From assembly GCA_902625215.1 (NCBI GenBank), contig CACOAO010000013.1, positions 1-55,294 on the forward strand: a stretch of 55,294 nucleotides of DNA. The letters are read 5' to 3'. Under the pieces are notes generated by a model, which did not search any database, was not told the origin of the DNA, and saw only the letters and a list, made by a program, of their open reading frames with translations. Each line of letters opens with the position of its first letter. Position 1 is the stretch's first letter. This document shows, in pieces, positions 9,640-18,531 of this stretch. This DNA is from an uncultured SAR116 cluster alpha proteobacterium. Its GTDB lineage: Bacteria; Pseudomonadota; Alphaproteobacteria; Puniceispirillales; Marisalimonadaceae. A program made the position numbers and the translations under genes.

Positions 9640-10755
9640 ATGAGAAAAAATTTGACTATAATCGGTGGAGGATTTGCTTCTTGGATAGCTGCAAGTGTTT
9701 TTGCTGAAAATGGTTACTTCGTAGATATTTTTGAAGGAAAAAACATAAGTTTTGGGTCCCAACAGATTACACCTAATGGCTGGAAGGCATTATCAAATTT
9801 AATAGAAATAAAAAATATCGAAAAGTACTTTGAGCCATTTCATAGCATTTACATAAAAAAATTAAATTCTAATAATAATTTAGAAGTTTTATACCATCAT
9901 GACCTATTAGGGCAAAATTATAAATATGGTTCGATAGAAAGACAAAGCATAATTACCACTTTTAAAAAAAACGCCTTAAAAAATAACACAATAAAAATAC
10001 ATAATTCAAGTATAACAAATGTAATTTCTAATAATAATTATAACGAATTAATTAATGATAAAGGTCAGATATACGAAGCTAAATTAATTATTGGTTCGGA
10101 CGGTATTGATGGAATTAGTAAAAAGTTTGTAGTTGGATCTGGTAGTTTTATTAAAAAGAAAAAAATCTATAGGGCAATATCATTTAATGAATACACGTAC
10201 AAATTATCAAAAACAATTCTTCAAGTATTAATTCATTTAAATGGTTATTATGTAATCTATCCAACAATAATTAGTAATAAAAAAGCAACGAATTATATTT
10301 TTGTTCCACACAATAACAATATCAAACCACCGTCTTTAAATAACCAAATTTTAAATTATCTCATTCCTGAAAATTTGGATTGGAAATCAACATATGCCTC
10401 ATTTAATCATGGAGAAAAAACTTCAATTTATAAGAATGGATTATTTCTTTTTGGAAATTCTGGATTTGCAATTCCGCCACATACGGCACAAGCAGGTAAT
10501 CAGATATTAGAGGATGCTGTTTACATTAAGAAATTGTTAAATGCAAATTATGATTTTTATGAAATGGTAAATATATTTGCAAAAGAAAGATATTTAAAGA
10601 AAGACATGTTAGCTAAAAATTCAAAAATAGTAGGAGAAATATTAAATGCTCAGAAATTAACGAAATATTTTAGAGATATTGCTTTTAAATCAAATGGATT
10701 TAATTTATTGAATAAAATTATGGACCCTATTTGGACAACTGAAGATTATGAGTAA
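9640..10755 (+). CDS. FAD-dependent hydroxylase/monooxygenase-like protein with altered GD motif
   Basis: A 371-residue protein of the PHBH/UbiH flavin fold. The dinucleotide-binding motif IIGGGFASWIAA starts at residue 7, and the central DG motif appears as IGSDGIDGI. The C-terminal FAD motif, normally GDAAH...PxxGQGxNxAxEDA, reads GNSGFAIPPHTAQAGNQIL then EDA. The distal half is conserved, but the GD pair and following AAH are GN and SGF. The usual role would be NAD(P)H-dependent hydroxylation of an aromatic or isoprenoid ring, but the substrate is unknown. It overlaps the next gene by 8 bases and is divergent from pckA. No ubiquinone gene is nearby, so I do not call it UbiH. Confidence 0.72.
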   Translation: MRKNLTIIGGGFASWIAASVFAENGYFVDIFEGKNISFGSQQITPNGWKALSNLIEIKNIEKYFEPFHSIYIKKLNSNNNLEVLYHHDLLGQNYKYGSIERQSIITTFKKNALKNNTIKIHNSSITNVISNNNYNELINDKGQIYEAKLIIGSDGIDGISKKFVVGSGSFIKKKKIYRAISFNEYTYKLSKTILQVLIHLNGYYVIYPTIISNKKATNYIFVPHNNNIKPPSLNNQILNYLIPENLDWKSTYASFNHGEKTSIYKNGLFLFGNSGFAIPPHTAQAGNQILEDAVYIKKLLNANYDFYEMVNIFAKERYLKKDMLAKNSKIVGEILNAQKLTKYFRDIAFKSNGFNLLNKIMDPIWTTEDYE

Positions 10756-11290
10756 AATATTTTCATATATATATATAATTATTGGAGTTTTAATGGCTAC
10801 TAATGTTCATGCAAATGTATATAATTTTAGTTTCAACTCAATTGATGGGAAAAAAATTAATTTAAAAGGATTTAAGGGTAAACCTATTTTATTTATTAAT
10901 ACAGCATCACTTTGTGGTTTTACTTATCAGTATAGTGATATAGAATTACTTTATAAAAAATATAAACAGAATGGATTAATAGTTATAGGAATACCTTCTA
11001 ATGACTTTGGAAATCAAGAATTATCGTCAAATCAAAAAGTTAAAGAGTTTTGTTCTATTAATTTTGATGTCTCCTTCTTACTTACGGAAATAACTAATAT
11101 AAAAGGAGAGAAAGGACATCCCTTTTTTAAATGGATAAAAAAAGAAGCTGGAATTTTAGCTTTTCCAAAATGGAATTTTTATAAATATCTTGTTAATAAA
11201 GAAGGCTTACTAGTTAAATGGTATACTAGTACAACCAACCCCAATTCAAATAAAATAATAAAAGATATTGATGAAGTAATATTACAATGA
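10748..11290 (+). CDS. Exported glutathione peroxidase-family thiol peroxidase
   Basis: A 180-residue peroxidase that would reduce hydrogen peroxide or lipid peroxides. An N-terminal hydrophobic segment ending VHA-N suggests Sec export to the periplasm or lumenal anchoring. The family motifs are present: the active-site loop NTASLCGFTYQY (catalytic Cys near residue 56), IGIPSNDFGNQE and WNFYKYLV with the conserved Trp-Asn pair. The second motif has Asp where many family members have Gln. The start overlaps the hydroxylase stop by 8 bases, so the two are probably made together. A strong terminator follows immediately. The reductant (thioredoxin-like or glutathione) cannot be deduced. Confidence 0.88.
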   Translation: MSKIFSYIYIIIGVLMATNVHANVYNFSFNSIDGKKINLKGFKGKPILFINTASLCGFTYQYSDIELLYKKYKQNGLIVIGIPSNDFGNQELSSNQKVKEFCSINFDVSFLLTEITNIKGEKGHPFFKWIKKEAGILAFPKWNFYKYLVNKEGLLVKWYTSTTNPNSNKIIKDIDEVILQ

Positions 11291-11317
11291 AAAAAAGCCA
11301 TCGTCTGATGGCTTTTT
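11291..11317. terminator. Bidirectional Rho-independent terminator
   Basis: AAAAAGCCATC at 11292-11302 pairs perfectly with GATGGCTTTTT at 11307-11317 around a GTCT loop. An A tract on one side and a T tract on the other let it work on both strands. It lies between the convergent peroxidase and Bax-inhibitor genes. It is the clearest intrinsic terminator in the window. Confidence 0.9.
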
Positions 11318-11333
11318 ATAATTATTTTTAAAT

Positions 11334-12062
11334 TTATTCTCTATTTCCTAGAAAAGCTAAGAGAAATTGAAACATTAAAATAAAATCTAGATATAAAGTT
11401 AAGGCTCCTAACACAGATTTTTTTCCAGCAGCTTCGTTATCATCACCTGCTAAATACATATTTTTAATTTTTTGAGTATCATAAGCGGTTAAACCAGCAA
11501 AAATAAGTACTCCAACAATAGAAATTATAAAATCTAATTGTGTAGATGCCATAAAAATATTAACTATCTGAGCTATGATTAAACCAAAAACACCCATCAT
11601 CAAAAATGAACCTAATCCTGATAAAGATTTTTTGGTCGTGTACCCGTATATAGATAAAGCTGCAAATGCTGCTGCTGTAACAAAGAAAGCTCTTACCACT
11701 GATGCTCCAGTATAAATAAGCAACAATGAAGATAGTGAGAGACCCATTAATCCAGCATATATATAAAATAAGTTTCTAGCCTTTTCAGCAGAAATACTAT
11801 TAAGCTTTGCTGAAATGTAGAATACCATACCTAAAGGTGCTAACATAACAACCCATTTAAGTGGACTTAAGAAAAATAATTCACCAATGGGTGTTAGAGC
11901 ACCATTTGATATGGCAAGAAAATTTAATCCCATAGCCATTAATCCAGTTAAAGCTAGAGCAGTTGTCATATGATTATAAACACCAAGCATATATGATCTA
12001 AGTCCCAAATCAATTTGGGTAGCTTGAGCATTAGAGCTTGACATAAAGCGATTATTATTCAT
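11334..12062 (-). CDS. Bax inhibitor-1/YccA (TMBIM) family integral membrane protein
   Basis: A 242-residue protein of about seven hydrophobic helices beginning after a polar 25-residue N-terminus, with the family-typical ending ALTLYLDFILMFQFLLAFLG. Bacterial members sit in the inner membrane. Some act as pH-sensitive calcium leak channels (BsYetJ) and E. coli YccA modulates FtsH, so the role here is uncertain. It lies downstream of rlmN with about 90 bases between, so it may have its own promoter. The terminator at 11291-11317 follows its stop. Confidence 0.9.
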   Translation of the reverse strand: MNNNRFMSSSNAQATQIDLGLRSYMLGVYNHMTTALALTGLMAMGLNFLAISNGALTPIGELFFLSPLKWVVMLAPLGMVFYISAKLNSISAEKARNLFYIYAGLMGLSLSSLLLIYTGASVVRAFFVTAAAFAALSIYGYTTKKSLSGLGSFLMMGVFGLIIAQIVNIFMASTQLDFIISIVGVLIFAGLTAYDTQKIKNMYLAGDDNEAAGKKSVLGALTLYLDFILMFQFLLAFLGNRE

Positions 12063-12152
12063 GTAATTATTATCCTTTTAAATAATTAAACTTACAGGCA
12101 TAATGTAATACTTAATGTTACCTAAAGCAATAGTTTCAAAAAATTAATATTT

Positions 12153-13250
12153 TTAAATATTATGAATTGGAACAAGTTTATTAATTTGAGATTTTCTTAT
12201 TTTTTCACTATTTGACTTTAACTGTCCACAAGCAGCATAAATATCTTGTCCCCTTGGCTTTCTTACTGGTGAGGCAAATCCTGCATCCATCAAGATTTTT
12301 GCAAAGTTATCAATACTTTTCTGAGTTGAAGTCTTAAACAATGAGCCTGGCCAAGGATTGAAGGGAATTAAATTTATCTTAGACGGAATTCCGTTAATTA
12401 ATTTTATTAAATTAATGGCGTCTTCCGAAGTATCATTCACATCTTTTAACATTACATATTCCCATGTAATTCTTCTGGAATTAGATAATTTAGGATAATT
12501 TCTACAAGATTTTATCAGGTTTTCTAAATTATACTTTTTATTAATTGGCACTAGTTTATTTCTCAATTCATCATTAACTGCATGAAGTGAAATAGCTAAA
12601 TTAACTCCCAGCTCAATTCCAGTTTTTTCGATGTTTGGGATTATACCTGACGTGGATAAAGTAATTTTTCTTCTTGAAATAGCAATACCATCATCTGACA
12701 TCATAATTTTTATTGCTTTGCAAACTTCGTCATAATTAAGTAAAGGTTCTCCCATGCCCATCATTACAATGTTAGTTACTTTTCTATTATTTTTTCCAGA
12801 AGGCCAATCATTTAAATGGTCCATGACAGTCATCAGCTGTCCAATAATTTCACCTGATGTAAGGTTTCTTACAAGAGCCTGTGTTCCAGTATGACAAAAC
12901 GAACAATTGAGAGTACAACCTACTTGACTGGAAAGACAAACAGTTCCTCTATCATCTTGTGGTATATAAACAGTCTCAACTTCAGAATTATCTATTAATT
13001 TTATTAACCATTTTATTGTGCCATCTTCACTGATTTGCATATCAGATATTTGTGGCCTAGAAATTAAAGATACCTTATTTAAAAATTCCCTAGATAATTT
13101 TGATATATTATTCATTTCTTTAAATGATTTTAAACCAAAACAATAAATCCATCTCCAAATCTGAGATGCTCTAAATTTTGGTAGGCTTTTATCTAAACAA
13201 AAATTTTCTAATTCATCAAAACTAAAATCTAGTAGATCTTGTTTAAACAT
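12153..13250 (-). CDS. rlmN: Dual-specificity 23S rRNA/tRNA adenine-C2 methyltransferase RlmN (radical SAM)
   Basis: Methylates C2 of A2503 in 23S rRNA and of A37 in some tRNAs by a radical-SAM ping-pong mechanism. The 365-residue protein carries the iron-sulfur motif CTLNCSFCHTG near residue 112, VMMGMGEPLLNYD, the SLHAVND segment and the C-terminal IYAACGQL, whose Cys matches the catalytic methyl-carrying residue. The ATG is 27 bases downstream of the IalB-like gene stop, so the two are probably cotranscribed. Confidence 0.97.
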   Translation of the reverse strand: MFKQDLLDFSFDELENFCLDKSLPKFRASQIWRWIYCFGLKSFKEMNNISKLSREFLNKVSLISRPQISDMQISEDGTIKWLIKLIDNSEVETVYIPQDDRGTVCLSSQVGCTLNCSFCHTGTQALVRNLTSGEIIGQLMTVMDHLNDWPSGKNNRKVTNIVMMGMGEPLLNYDEVCKAIKIMMSDDGIAISRRKITLSTSGIIPNIEKTGIELGVNLAISLHAVNDELRNKLVPINKKYNLENLIKSCRNYPKLSNSRRITWEYVMLKDVNDTSEDAINLIKLINGIPSKINLIPFNPWPGSLFKTSTQKSIDNFAKILMDAGFASPVRKPRGQDIYAACGQLKSNSEKIRKSQINKLVPIHNI

Positions 13251-13277
13251 AATAATTATCTCTTTATTTACTTTTTT

Positions 13278-13790
13278 TTAGGAACAACTTTTGTCAATCA
13301 ATCTGAGTGCTTTTGTAAAACCTAATAATGAATAAGTATCAATAATCTTATTTCCTGGAGTAGATGTGCCAGTAACAATTAATGTTTTTCCTTTTCTCAT
13401 TGATTGAACTAAAAATCTGTCAACTTTTGTGCTCTCAGACCAGGCCCTGTCATCAACAGGAAATAATTTTGTTCTCTTTCCATCAACGTTAAAAATAACA
13501 TCTTTGTTTTTTTTAAAATTGAAGCCTGCTTTAATAGAGACTTCATGTTTAGTACCATTTTTAATGTTAGTAACAAAAACGTATGGTTTACCCCTATTTT
13601 TTTTATTAAATTTACCACTGGTTTTTGTAGGCTCAGAAGTAATAAAGCATGTTTTAGTTTTATCTAATTTGGTAGAATAAGCTTTCCAAAAATTTTTCGT
13701 TCCTAACAATTTTGTTTCACTAAAAGAATTGGTCGAAAAGAAAAATGATAAAGATAAAAATATCAAAATTTTGTAAAATTTATAAATCAT
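13278..13790 (-). CDS. Exported IalB-family (invasion-associated locus B-like) protein
   Basis: A 170-residue protein with a clear N-terminal signal peptide (hydrophobic run LIFLSLSFFF, cleavage probably after NSFS). The mature part has the IalB-type pattern: a tryptophan after the N-terminal strand, CFITSEP with a Cys, PYVFVTNIKNG, a second FNVDGK-type strand and a Cys near the C-terminus that could form a disulfide. The name comes from a Bartonella invasion locus, but the family is widespread in free-living alphaproteobacteria, so no virulence role is implied. It is first in a minus-strand unit with rlmN, divergent from argG. Confidence 0.82.
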   Translation of the reverse strand: MIYKFYKILIFLSLSFFFSTNSFSETKLLGTKNFWKAYSTKLDKTKTCFITSEPTKTSGKFNKKNRGKPYVFVTNIKNGTKHEVSIKAGFNFKKNKDVIFNVDGKRTKLFPVDDRAWSESTKVDRFLVQSMRKGKTLIVTGTSTPGNKIIDTYSLLGFTKALRLIDKSCS

Positions 13791-14029
13791 AATCTCAAAT
13801 CTCTAAGATATAATCACTATTGATGCAAATTAGTGACCATATTGTTAATCTAAAAAGATAAAATAACTATTTTTAGTAAATTATATCATACATAACATAC
13901 AATGTTTATAAATAGTAACAAACTTTTAGTATAAAGAAATTTTAAAAAAAAATTTAAGATAATTACAAAATTGTAATTTAAGGCTATAAATGATCATAAA
14001 TTTTATTTTTATTTAATTAGGATAAAATA
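13791..14029. other. Intergenic region between divergent ialB-like gene and argG
   Basis: About 240 bases, the longest non-coding stretch here. It holds both promoters and one notable dyad (separate entry). I found no tRNA, small ORF with a ribosome-binding site, or riboswitch-like fold by eye. The argG start is preceded by AGGA in a good position. Confidence 0.6.
13961..13978. promoter_or_regulatory. 18-base dyad upstream of argG, possible operator
   Basis: AATTACAA at 13961-13968 is the exact inverse of TTGTAATT at 13971-13978 with a two-base spacer. It sits about 50 bases before the argG start. Its right arm contains TTGTAA, which could serve as a -35 element with CATAAA at 13995-14000 as -10 (18-base spacer). 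That arrangement would fit a repressor site over the promoter. AT-rich background makes chance dyads possible. Confidence 0.3.
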
Positions 14030-15268
14030 ATGCTTAATGAAAATTCTAAAATAAAAAAAATTGTTCTAGCTTATTCTGGAGGACTTGATACATCAGTAAT
14101 TCTGAAATGGTTACAAGATAACTATCAATGTGAAATAGTGACTTTTACAGCCGATATTGGTCAAGGTGAAGAAGTTGGGCCTGTAAGAGAAAAAGCAGAG
14201 TTGTTAGGTGTAAAAGAAGTTTTCATAGAAGATTTAAAAGAAGAATTTGTAAAAGATTTTGTTTTTCCTATGTTTAGAGCAAATGCTTTATACGAGGGTA
14301 TATACTTATTAGGCACATCTATAGCTAGGCCACTTATTGCAAAAAGACAAATTGAAATTGCTAATATAACTGGTTCTGACGCTGTATCTCATGGTGCTAC
14401 CGGTAAAGGCAATGATCAGGTAAGATTTGAATTAGGCTACTATAGCTTAAAACCAAACATTAGAGTTATTTCTCCATGGCGAGAATGGAAACTGTCTAGC
14501 AGAACAAATCTAATTAAATACGCCGAAGAAAATCAAATAAAAGTACCTAAGGATAAAAGAGGTGAAGCACCATTTAGTGTTGATGCTAACTTATTACACA
14601 TTTCTGCAGAAGGAAAAATTCTTGAAGATCCATGGATAGAGCCAGAAGAATTTATATACTCAAGAACAATATCACCATTTGAAGCTCCAAATAAAACAAC
14701 AGAAATAACATTGGAATTTTTGAAGGGTGATCCAGTGAGTTTAAATGGTAAAGATTTATCTCCAGCAAAAATGTTGCATGAGCTAAATGTTTTAGGAGGT
14801 GAAAACGGGATAGGTAGAATAGATTTGGTTGAAAACAGATTTGTTGGAATGAAATCTAGAGGTGTTTACGAAACTCCAGGTGGCACAATTCTCTTCCATA
14901 TGAGAAGAGCAATTGAATCAATAACTTTAGACAGAGGTGCAGCACATCTAAAAGATGAATTGATGCCAAAATATGCTTCATTAATATATAACGGTTTCTG
15001 GTTTTCTCCTGAAAGAGAAATGTTACAATCAGCAATTGACAAATCTCAAAAGAATGTTTCAGGTACGGTTAGAGCAAAACTTTACAAGGGTAATGTTATA
15101 ATTACCGGCAGGAAATCACCACTTTCTTTATATAACGAGAGTTTAGTAACTTTTGAGGAAGGTAACGCTGATTATAATCATTCAGATGCGGAAGGTTTCA
15201 TTAAATTAAATGCTCTTAGATTAAGAGTAAAAAAAATGATTGAAAACTCTAAGAAAAGCACTACTTAA
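14030..15268 (+). CDS. argG: Argininosuccinate synthase
   Basis: Joins citrulline and aspartate using ATP to form argininosuccinate, the penultimate step of arginine synthesis. The 412-residue protein has the PP-loop AYSGGLDTS near residues 14-22, a TADIGQGEE segment, [15 protein letters not shown] and [15 protein letters not shown], all standard. The ATG is preceded by an AGGA ribosome-binding site. Its stop overlaps the end of a small minus-strand gene by 8 bases. argD and argF lie about 15 kb away in a separate unit. Confidence 0.98.
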   Translation: MLNENSKIKKIVLAYSGGLDTSVILKWLQDNYQCEIVTFTADIGQGEEVGPVREKAELLGVKEVFIEDLKEEFVKDFVFPMFRANALYEGIYLLGTSIARPLIAKRQIEIANITGSDAVSHGATGKGNDQVRFELGYYSLKPNIRVISPWREWKLSSRTNLIKYAEENQIKVPKDKRGEAPFSVDANLLHISAEGKILEDPWIEPEEFIYSRTISPFEAPNKTTEITLEFLKGDPVSLNGKDLSPAKMLHELNVLGGENGIGRIDLVENRFVGMKSRGVYETPGGTILFHMRRAIESITLDRGAAHLKDELMPKYASLIYNGFWFSPEREMLQSAIDKSQKNVSGTVRAKLYKGNVIITGRKSPLSLYNESLVTFEEGNADYNHSDAEGFIKLNALRLRVKKMIENSKKSTT

Positions 15269-15488
15269 CACAAACTGGACCTGTAGAACCATCTGTTGAG
15301 ATTTGTTTTAAAACAACTTTACCGTTTTGAGCTAGTACATAACTATCTTTGTATTTGCCAGACAAGCAATCTTTTGGTTTTACAAAACTGTATTTAATTG
15401 GGCCAGATTTGGAGGCTTCTACAAGAAATTTTTTAACGTGAGGTTCTTGAAGCGTTAATATTGTATAAACTGTTATAAAAAATATCAT
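15261..15488 (-). CDS. Small hypothetical protein with N-terminal hydrophobic segment
   Basis: I do not recognise this 75-residue protein. It starts with a hydrophobic stretch ([11 protein letters not shown]) that could be a short signal or anchor. A basic, soluble part follows with two Cys (KPKDCLSG and PVCVK) that could pair after export. I chose the ATG at 15488 because AGGAG lies 8 bases upstream. A longer in-frame extension to 15626 would run into the next gene and has no such signal. The tail overlaps argG by 8 bases. The good ribosome-binding site and lack of stops favour a real gene, but no family is known to me. Confidence 0.55.
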   Translation of the reverse strand: MIFFITVYTILTLQEPHVKKFLVEASKSGPIKYSFVKPKDCLSGKYKDSYVLAQNGKVVLKQISTDGSTGPVCVK

Positions 15489-15594
15489 TTTTGTTTCTCC
15501 TGTTTTTATAATATAGGTTATTTCAATATATGTTGGCGATAGTTTGACAAAATAAGACAGAATTTGGGCAATTAGATTTATTAAGGAGATTGAA

Positions 15595-16608
15595 GTGAAC
15601 AAAGATTTTTTAGACATTCCGAACAAAATGCGAGCAATAGAAATAAAAGATTTTGGAAATCCTGAAAATTTAAAACTGTGTGTTAGACCAACTCCTCAAG
15701 TTATTAATAATCAAGTACTAATTAAAGTTTTATATGCTGGTGTCAACAGACCAGATATTTTGCAAAGGCAAGGAAACTACAAAGTTCCAGAAGATGCATC
15801 AGATTTACCTGGTTTAGAAGTTTCAGGAATAGTAGTTGATAACAATAGTTCAAATTTAAAATTCAATATTGGCGATAAAGTTTGCGCACTTTGCCATGGT
15901 GGTGGATATGCAGAATATGTTGCTGTAGATCAAGATCATTGTATGCCACTACCTAAGGGCTATTCGATGGAGGAGGCAGCTTGTATACCTGAGACCTTTA
16001 TAACAGTTTGGAGTAATTTATTTATGAGAGGAAAATTGCAAAAAAATGAAAAAGTCCTAATTCATGGCGGTGCAAGTGGTATCGGTACAACAGCAGTTCA
16101 ATTAGCTAATAATTTTGGTGCAGAAGTTTTTGCAACAGCAGGAAGTGATGAAAAATGTCAAGCTGTAGAAAAAATTGGAGCTATAAAATGTTTTAACTAT
16201 AAAACAAAAGAATTTGAAAGCGAAATAAATCGGCTGACAAACAAACAAGGTGTAGATGTGATTTTGGATATGGTTGCTGGACCGTATATTTCAAGAAATT
16301 TAAAATGTTTAAGTGTTAATGGGAGGCTAGTTATCATTGCCGTCCAGGGAGGTATCAAGGATGAAGTTAATTTTGCAAATATCATGATTAAAAGACAAAC
16401 TATAACTGGATCTACATTAAGACCTCAGCCATCAACAAAAAAAGCAGAATATGTAAATAGTTTAGTTAAAAATGCCTGGGAATATCTAGAGAAAGGTAAA
16501 ATTAGACCAATAATTCAAAAAGAATTTCTATTAAGTGATGCGAGCGATGCACATAAAGCTCTTGAAAAAGGAGATCACGTTGGAAAATTTATTATGAAAG
16601 TTTCATAA
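15595..16608 (+). CDS. Zinc-independent quinone oxidoreductase (zeta-crystallin/QOR-like MDR family)
   Basis: A 337-residue medium-chain reductase with an N-terminal GroES-like domain (VLYAGVNRPDILQRQGNY, then LPGLEVSGIV) and a Rossmann domain with LIHGGASGIGTTAVQLA. It lacks the zinc ligands of alcohol dehydrogenases. Members reduce quinones or enoyl compounds with NADPH. The start is a GTG at 15595 with AAGGAG upstream. An ATG at 15628 is possible, but the GTG has the better signal. It is convergent with prpE with an 8-base gap. The physiological substrate is unknown. Confidence 0.9.
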   Translation: MNKDFLDIPNKMRAIEIKDFGNPENLKLCVRPTPQVINNQVLIKVLYAGVNRPDILQRQGNYKVPEDASDLPGLEVSGIVVDNNSSNLKFNIGDKVCALCHGGGYAEYVAVDQDHCMPLPKGYSMEEAACIPETFITVWSNLFMRGKLQKNEKVLIHGGASGIGTTAVQLANNFGAEVFATAGSDEKCQAVEKIGAIKCFNYKTKEFESEINRLTNKQGVDVILDMVAGPYISRNLKCLSVNGRLVIIAVQGGIKDEVNFANIMIKRQTITGSTLRPQPSTKKAEYVNSLVKNAWEYLEKGKIRPIIQKEFLLSDASDAHKALEKGDHVGKFIMKVS

Positions 16609-16616
16609 ATTTAAAA

Positions 16617-18503
16617 TTAATAGCCTAATGGTTTTAAAGCCTCTTCAATTTCTTCAAAAACTTTTGGATTATCTACTGTAGCAGGCATTTCCCATTCAAC
16701 TTTATCAGCTATTTTTCTTATAGTGGCTCTTAAAATTTTTCCTGATCTAGTCTTTGGAAGAGCAGAAACAACAGCCACTGATTTAAATGCAGCAACTGGC
16801 CCTATTTCATTTCGAACTAAATCTACAACTTCTTTACACACATCATCATTAGTTTTATTACATCCTTTATTCAAGCATATCAATCCTAATGGAACTTGTC
16901 CTTTTAAATCATCTGAAACACCAACCACTGCACATTCAGCTACATCTACATGATTAGATAAAGTTTCTTCCATTGCACCTGTTGAAAGCCTATGACCTGC
17001 AACATTTATTACATCATCGGTTCTTGACATTATATACAAATAACCATCTTCGTCTTGATAACCTGCGTCTCCTGTTTCATAAAAACCTTCAAAAGTTGAT
17101 AAATAAGCCTCTATAAATCTTTCATCTGCATTCCACAAACTAGGTAAAGATCCTGGTGGCAAAGGTAATTTTATTGAAATTGCTCCTAATGTTCCTTTTG
17201 GAACCTCCTCGCCCTCATCTGATAAAACCCTTACATCATATCCCGGCATAGCTAAAGTTGGAGAACCAGTTTTAATTGGAAGCAACTCTATACCTAAAGG
17301 GTTTGCTGCAACAGGCCATCCAGTTTCAGTTTGCCACCAGTGATCAATTATAGGAACTTTTAATTTTCTTTCCAGCCATAATACTGTATCAGGATCAGCT
17401 CTTTCTCCAGCAAGAAATAGGGACTGCAAGGATGTTAAATCAAACTTTTTAATAAACTTACCATTTGGGTCATCTCTCTTAACAGCTCTTAGAGCTGTTG
17501 GGGCTGTAAATAACACCTGGACCTTATACTCAGAAATAATTCTCCAAAATGTCCCAGCATCTGGTGTCCCAACAGGTTTCCCTTCAAATAAAATTGTCGT
17601 ACAACCATGAAGCAAAGGTGCATAAACAATATAAGAATGACCAACTACCCATCCAATATCTGACGCAGCCCAATAAACATCCCCAGATTCTACATTATAA
17701 ATATTTTTCATTGACCATTTTAGAGATACCGCATGTCCTCCATTATCCCTAACAACTCCTTTCGGTTTTCCAGTTGTCCCTGATGTATATAAAATATACA
17801 AAGGGTCGTTTGCTTTAACTTCAACAGGGTCAGTCAATGAAACATCTTTAACAACCTCATTCCAATCTACATCTTGGTCTGGAATAAGCTCAACATTTAG
17901 GGCTTCACGTTGATAAATAATGCATTTTTCTACTTGATGACTGGCAATTTTAATTGCATTGTCAAGTAACGGTTTATATTCAACAATTCTATTTGGCTCA
18001 TGCCCGCACGATGCAGAAACTATTATTTTTGGCTTACAATCATCTATTCTTACAGCTAGTTCATTTGAGGCAAAACCACCAAATACTACAGAGTGAATTG
18101 CTCCTATTCTAGAACAAGCTAGCATGGCCACCAACGCTTCAGGTATCATTGGCATATAAATGATTACACGATCCCCCTTTAAAACTCCTAATTTTTTAAG
18201 TGCCCCAGCAAAAATGGAAACTTGATATTTAAGTTCTGAATAGGTAATTTTCTTTTTAGTGTTTGTGACAGGGCTATCATACAATATTGCGTCTTGTTCT
18301 CCTCTGCCATTTAGAACATGTCTGTCAACTGCATTGTAACATGTATTCAAAATTCCATCTGGATACCATTTAAAGAATGGTTTGTTATGATCATCTAATA
18401 CCTTTGTGGGTTTTTTTTCCCAATGAATATTTTCAGATTGTTCTTTCCAAAATGTTTTTGGGTCTTTTTGCCAATAATCATAAATTTTTTTGTAATTTCC
18501 CAA
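16617..18503 (-). CDS. prpE: Propionyl-CoA synthetase (acyl-CoA synthetase, PrpE-like)
   Basis: Activates propionate to propionyl-CoA through an adenylate. It is an ANL-superfamily enzyme of about 628 residues. The N-terminus IYDYWQKDPKTFWKEQ is PrpE-like, the adenylation motif is YTSGTTGKPKGV, then WWQTETGWP and the conserved lysine loop [15 protein letters not shown]. It is last in the pccB-pccA-mutase-prpE series, which supports propionate over acetate; a second, true Acs lies at 34-36 kb. There is no in-frame ATG near the expected start. I take the TTG at 18503, with a run of eight G (18512-18519 on the other strand as C) plus AAG acting as ribosome-binding site. A TTG at 18521 is the alternative. 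Confidence 0.9.
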   Translation of the reverse strand: MGNYKKIYDYWQKDPKTFWKEQSENIHWEKKPTKVLDDHNKPFFKWYPDGILNTCYNAVDRHVLNGRGEQDAILYDSPVTNTKKKITYSELKYQVSIFAGALKKLGVLKGDRVIIYMPMIPEALVAMLACSRIGAIHSVVFGGFASNELAVRIDDCKPKIIVSASCGHEPNRIVEYKPLLDNAIKIASHQVEKCIIYQREALNVELIPDQDVDWNEVVKDVSLTDPVEVKANDPLYILYTSGTTGKPKGVVRDNGGHAVSLKWSMKNIYNVESGDVYWAASDIGWVVGHSYIVYAPLLHGCTTILFEGKPVGTPDAGTFWRIISEYKVQVLFTAPTALRAVKRDDPNGKFIKKFDLTSLQSLFLAGERADPDTVLWLERKLKVPIIDHWWQTETGWPVAANPLGIELLPIKTGSPTLAMPGYDVRVLSDEGEEVPKGTLGAISIKLPLPPGSLPSLWNADERFIEAYLSTFEGFYETGDAGYQDEDGYLYIMSRTDDVINVAGHRLSTGAMEETLSNHVDVAECAVVGVSDDLKGQVPLGLICLNKGCNKTNDDVCKEVVDLVRNEIGPVAAFKSVAVVSALPKTRSGKILRATIRKIADKVEWEMPATVDNPKVFEEIEEALKPLGY

Positions 18504-18531
18504 ATTTACTTCCCCCCCCAAAAAATAACAA

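Noticed and set aside
9640-10755. Calling the FAD protein UbiH or another ubiquinone hydroxylase.
   Set aside because: Its FAD motif is altered and no ubiquinone synthesis genes are adjacent, so the substrate should stay open.
13278-13790. Reading the IalB-like protein as a virulence or invasion factor.
   Set aside because: The family is common in free-living alphaproteobacteria and nothing else in the window suggests a host-associated lifestyle.
15489-15626. An in-frame N-terminal extension of the small minus-strand gene up to 15626.
   Set aside because: It overlaps the start and ribosome-binding site of the quinone oxidoreductase gene and has no signal of its own, while ATG 15488 has AGGAG at good spacing.
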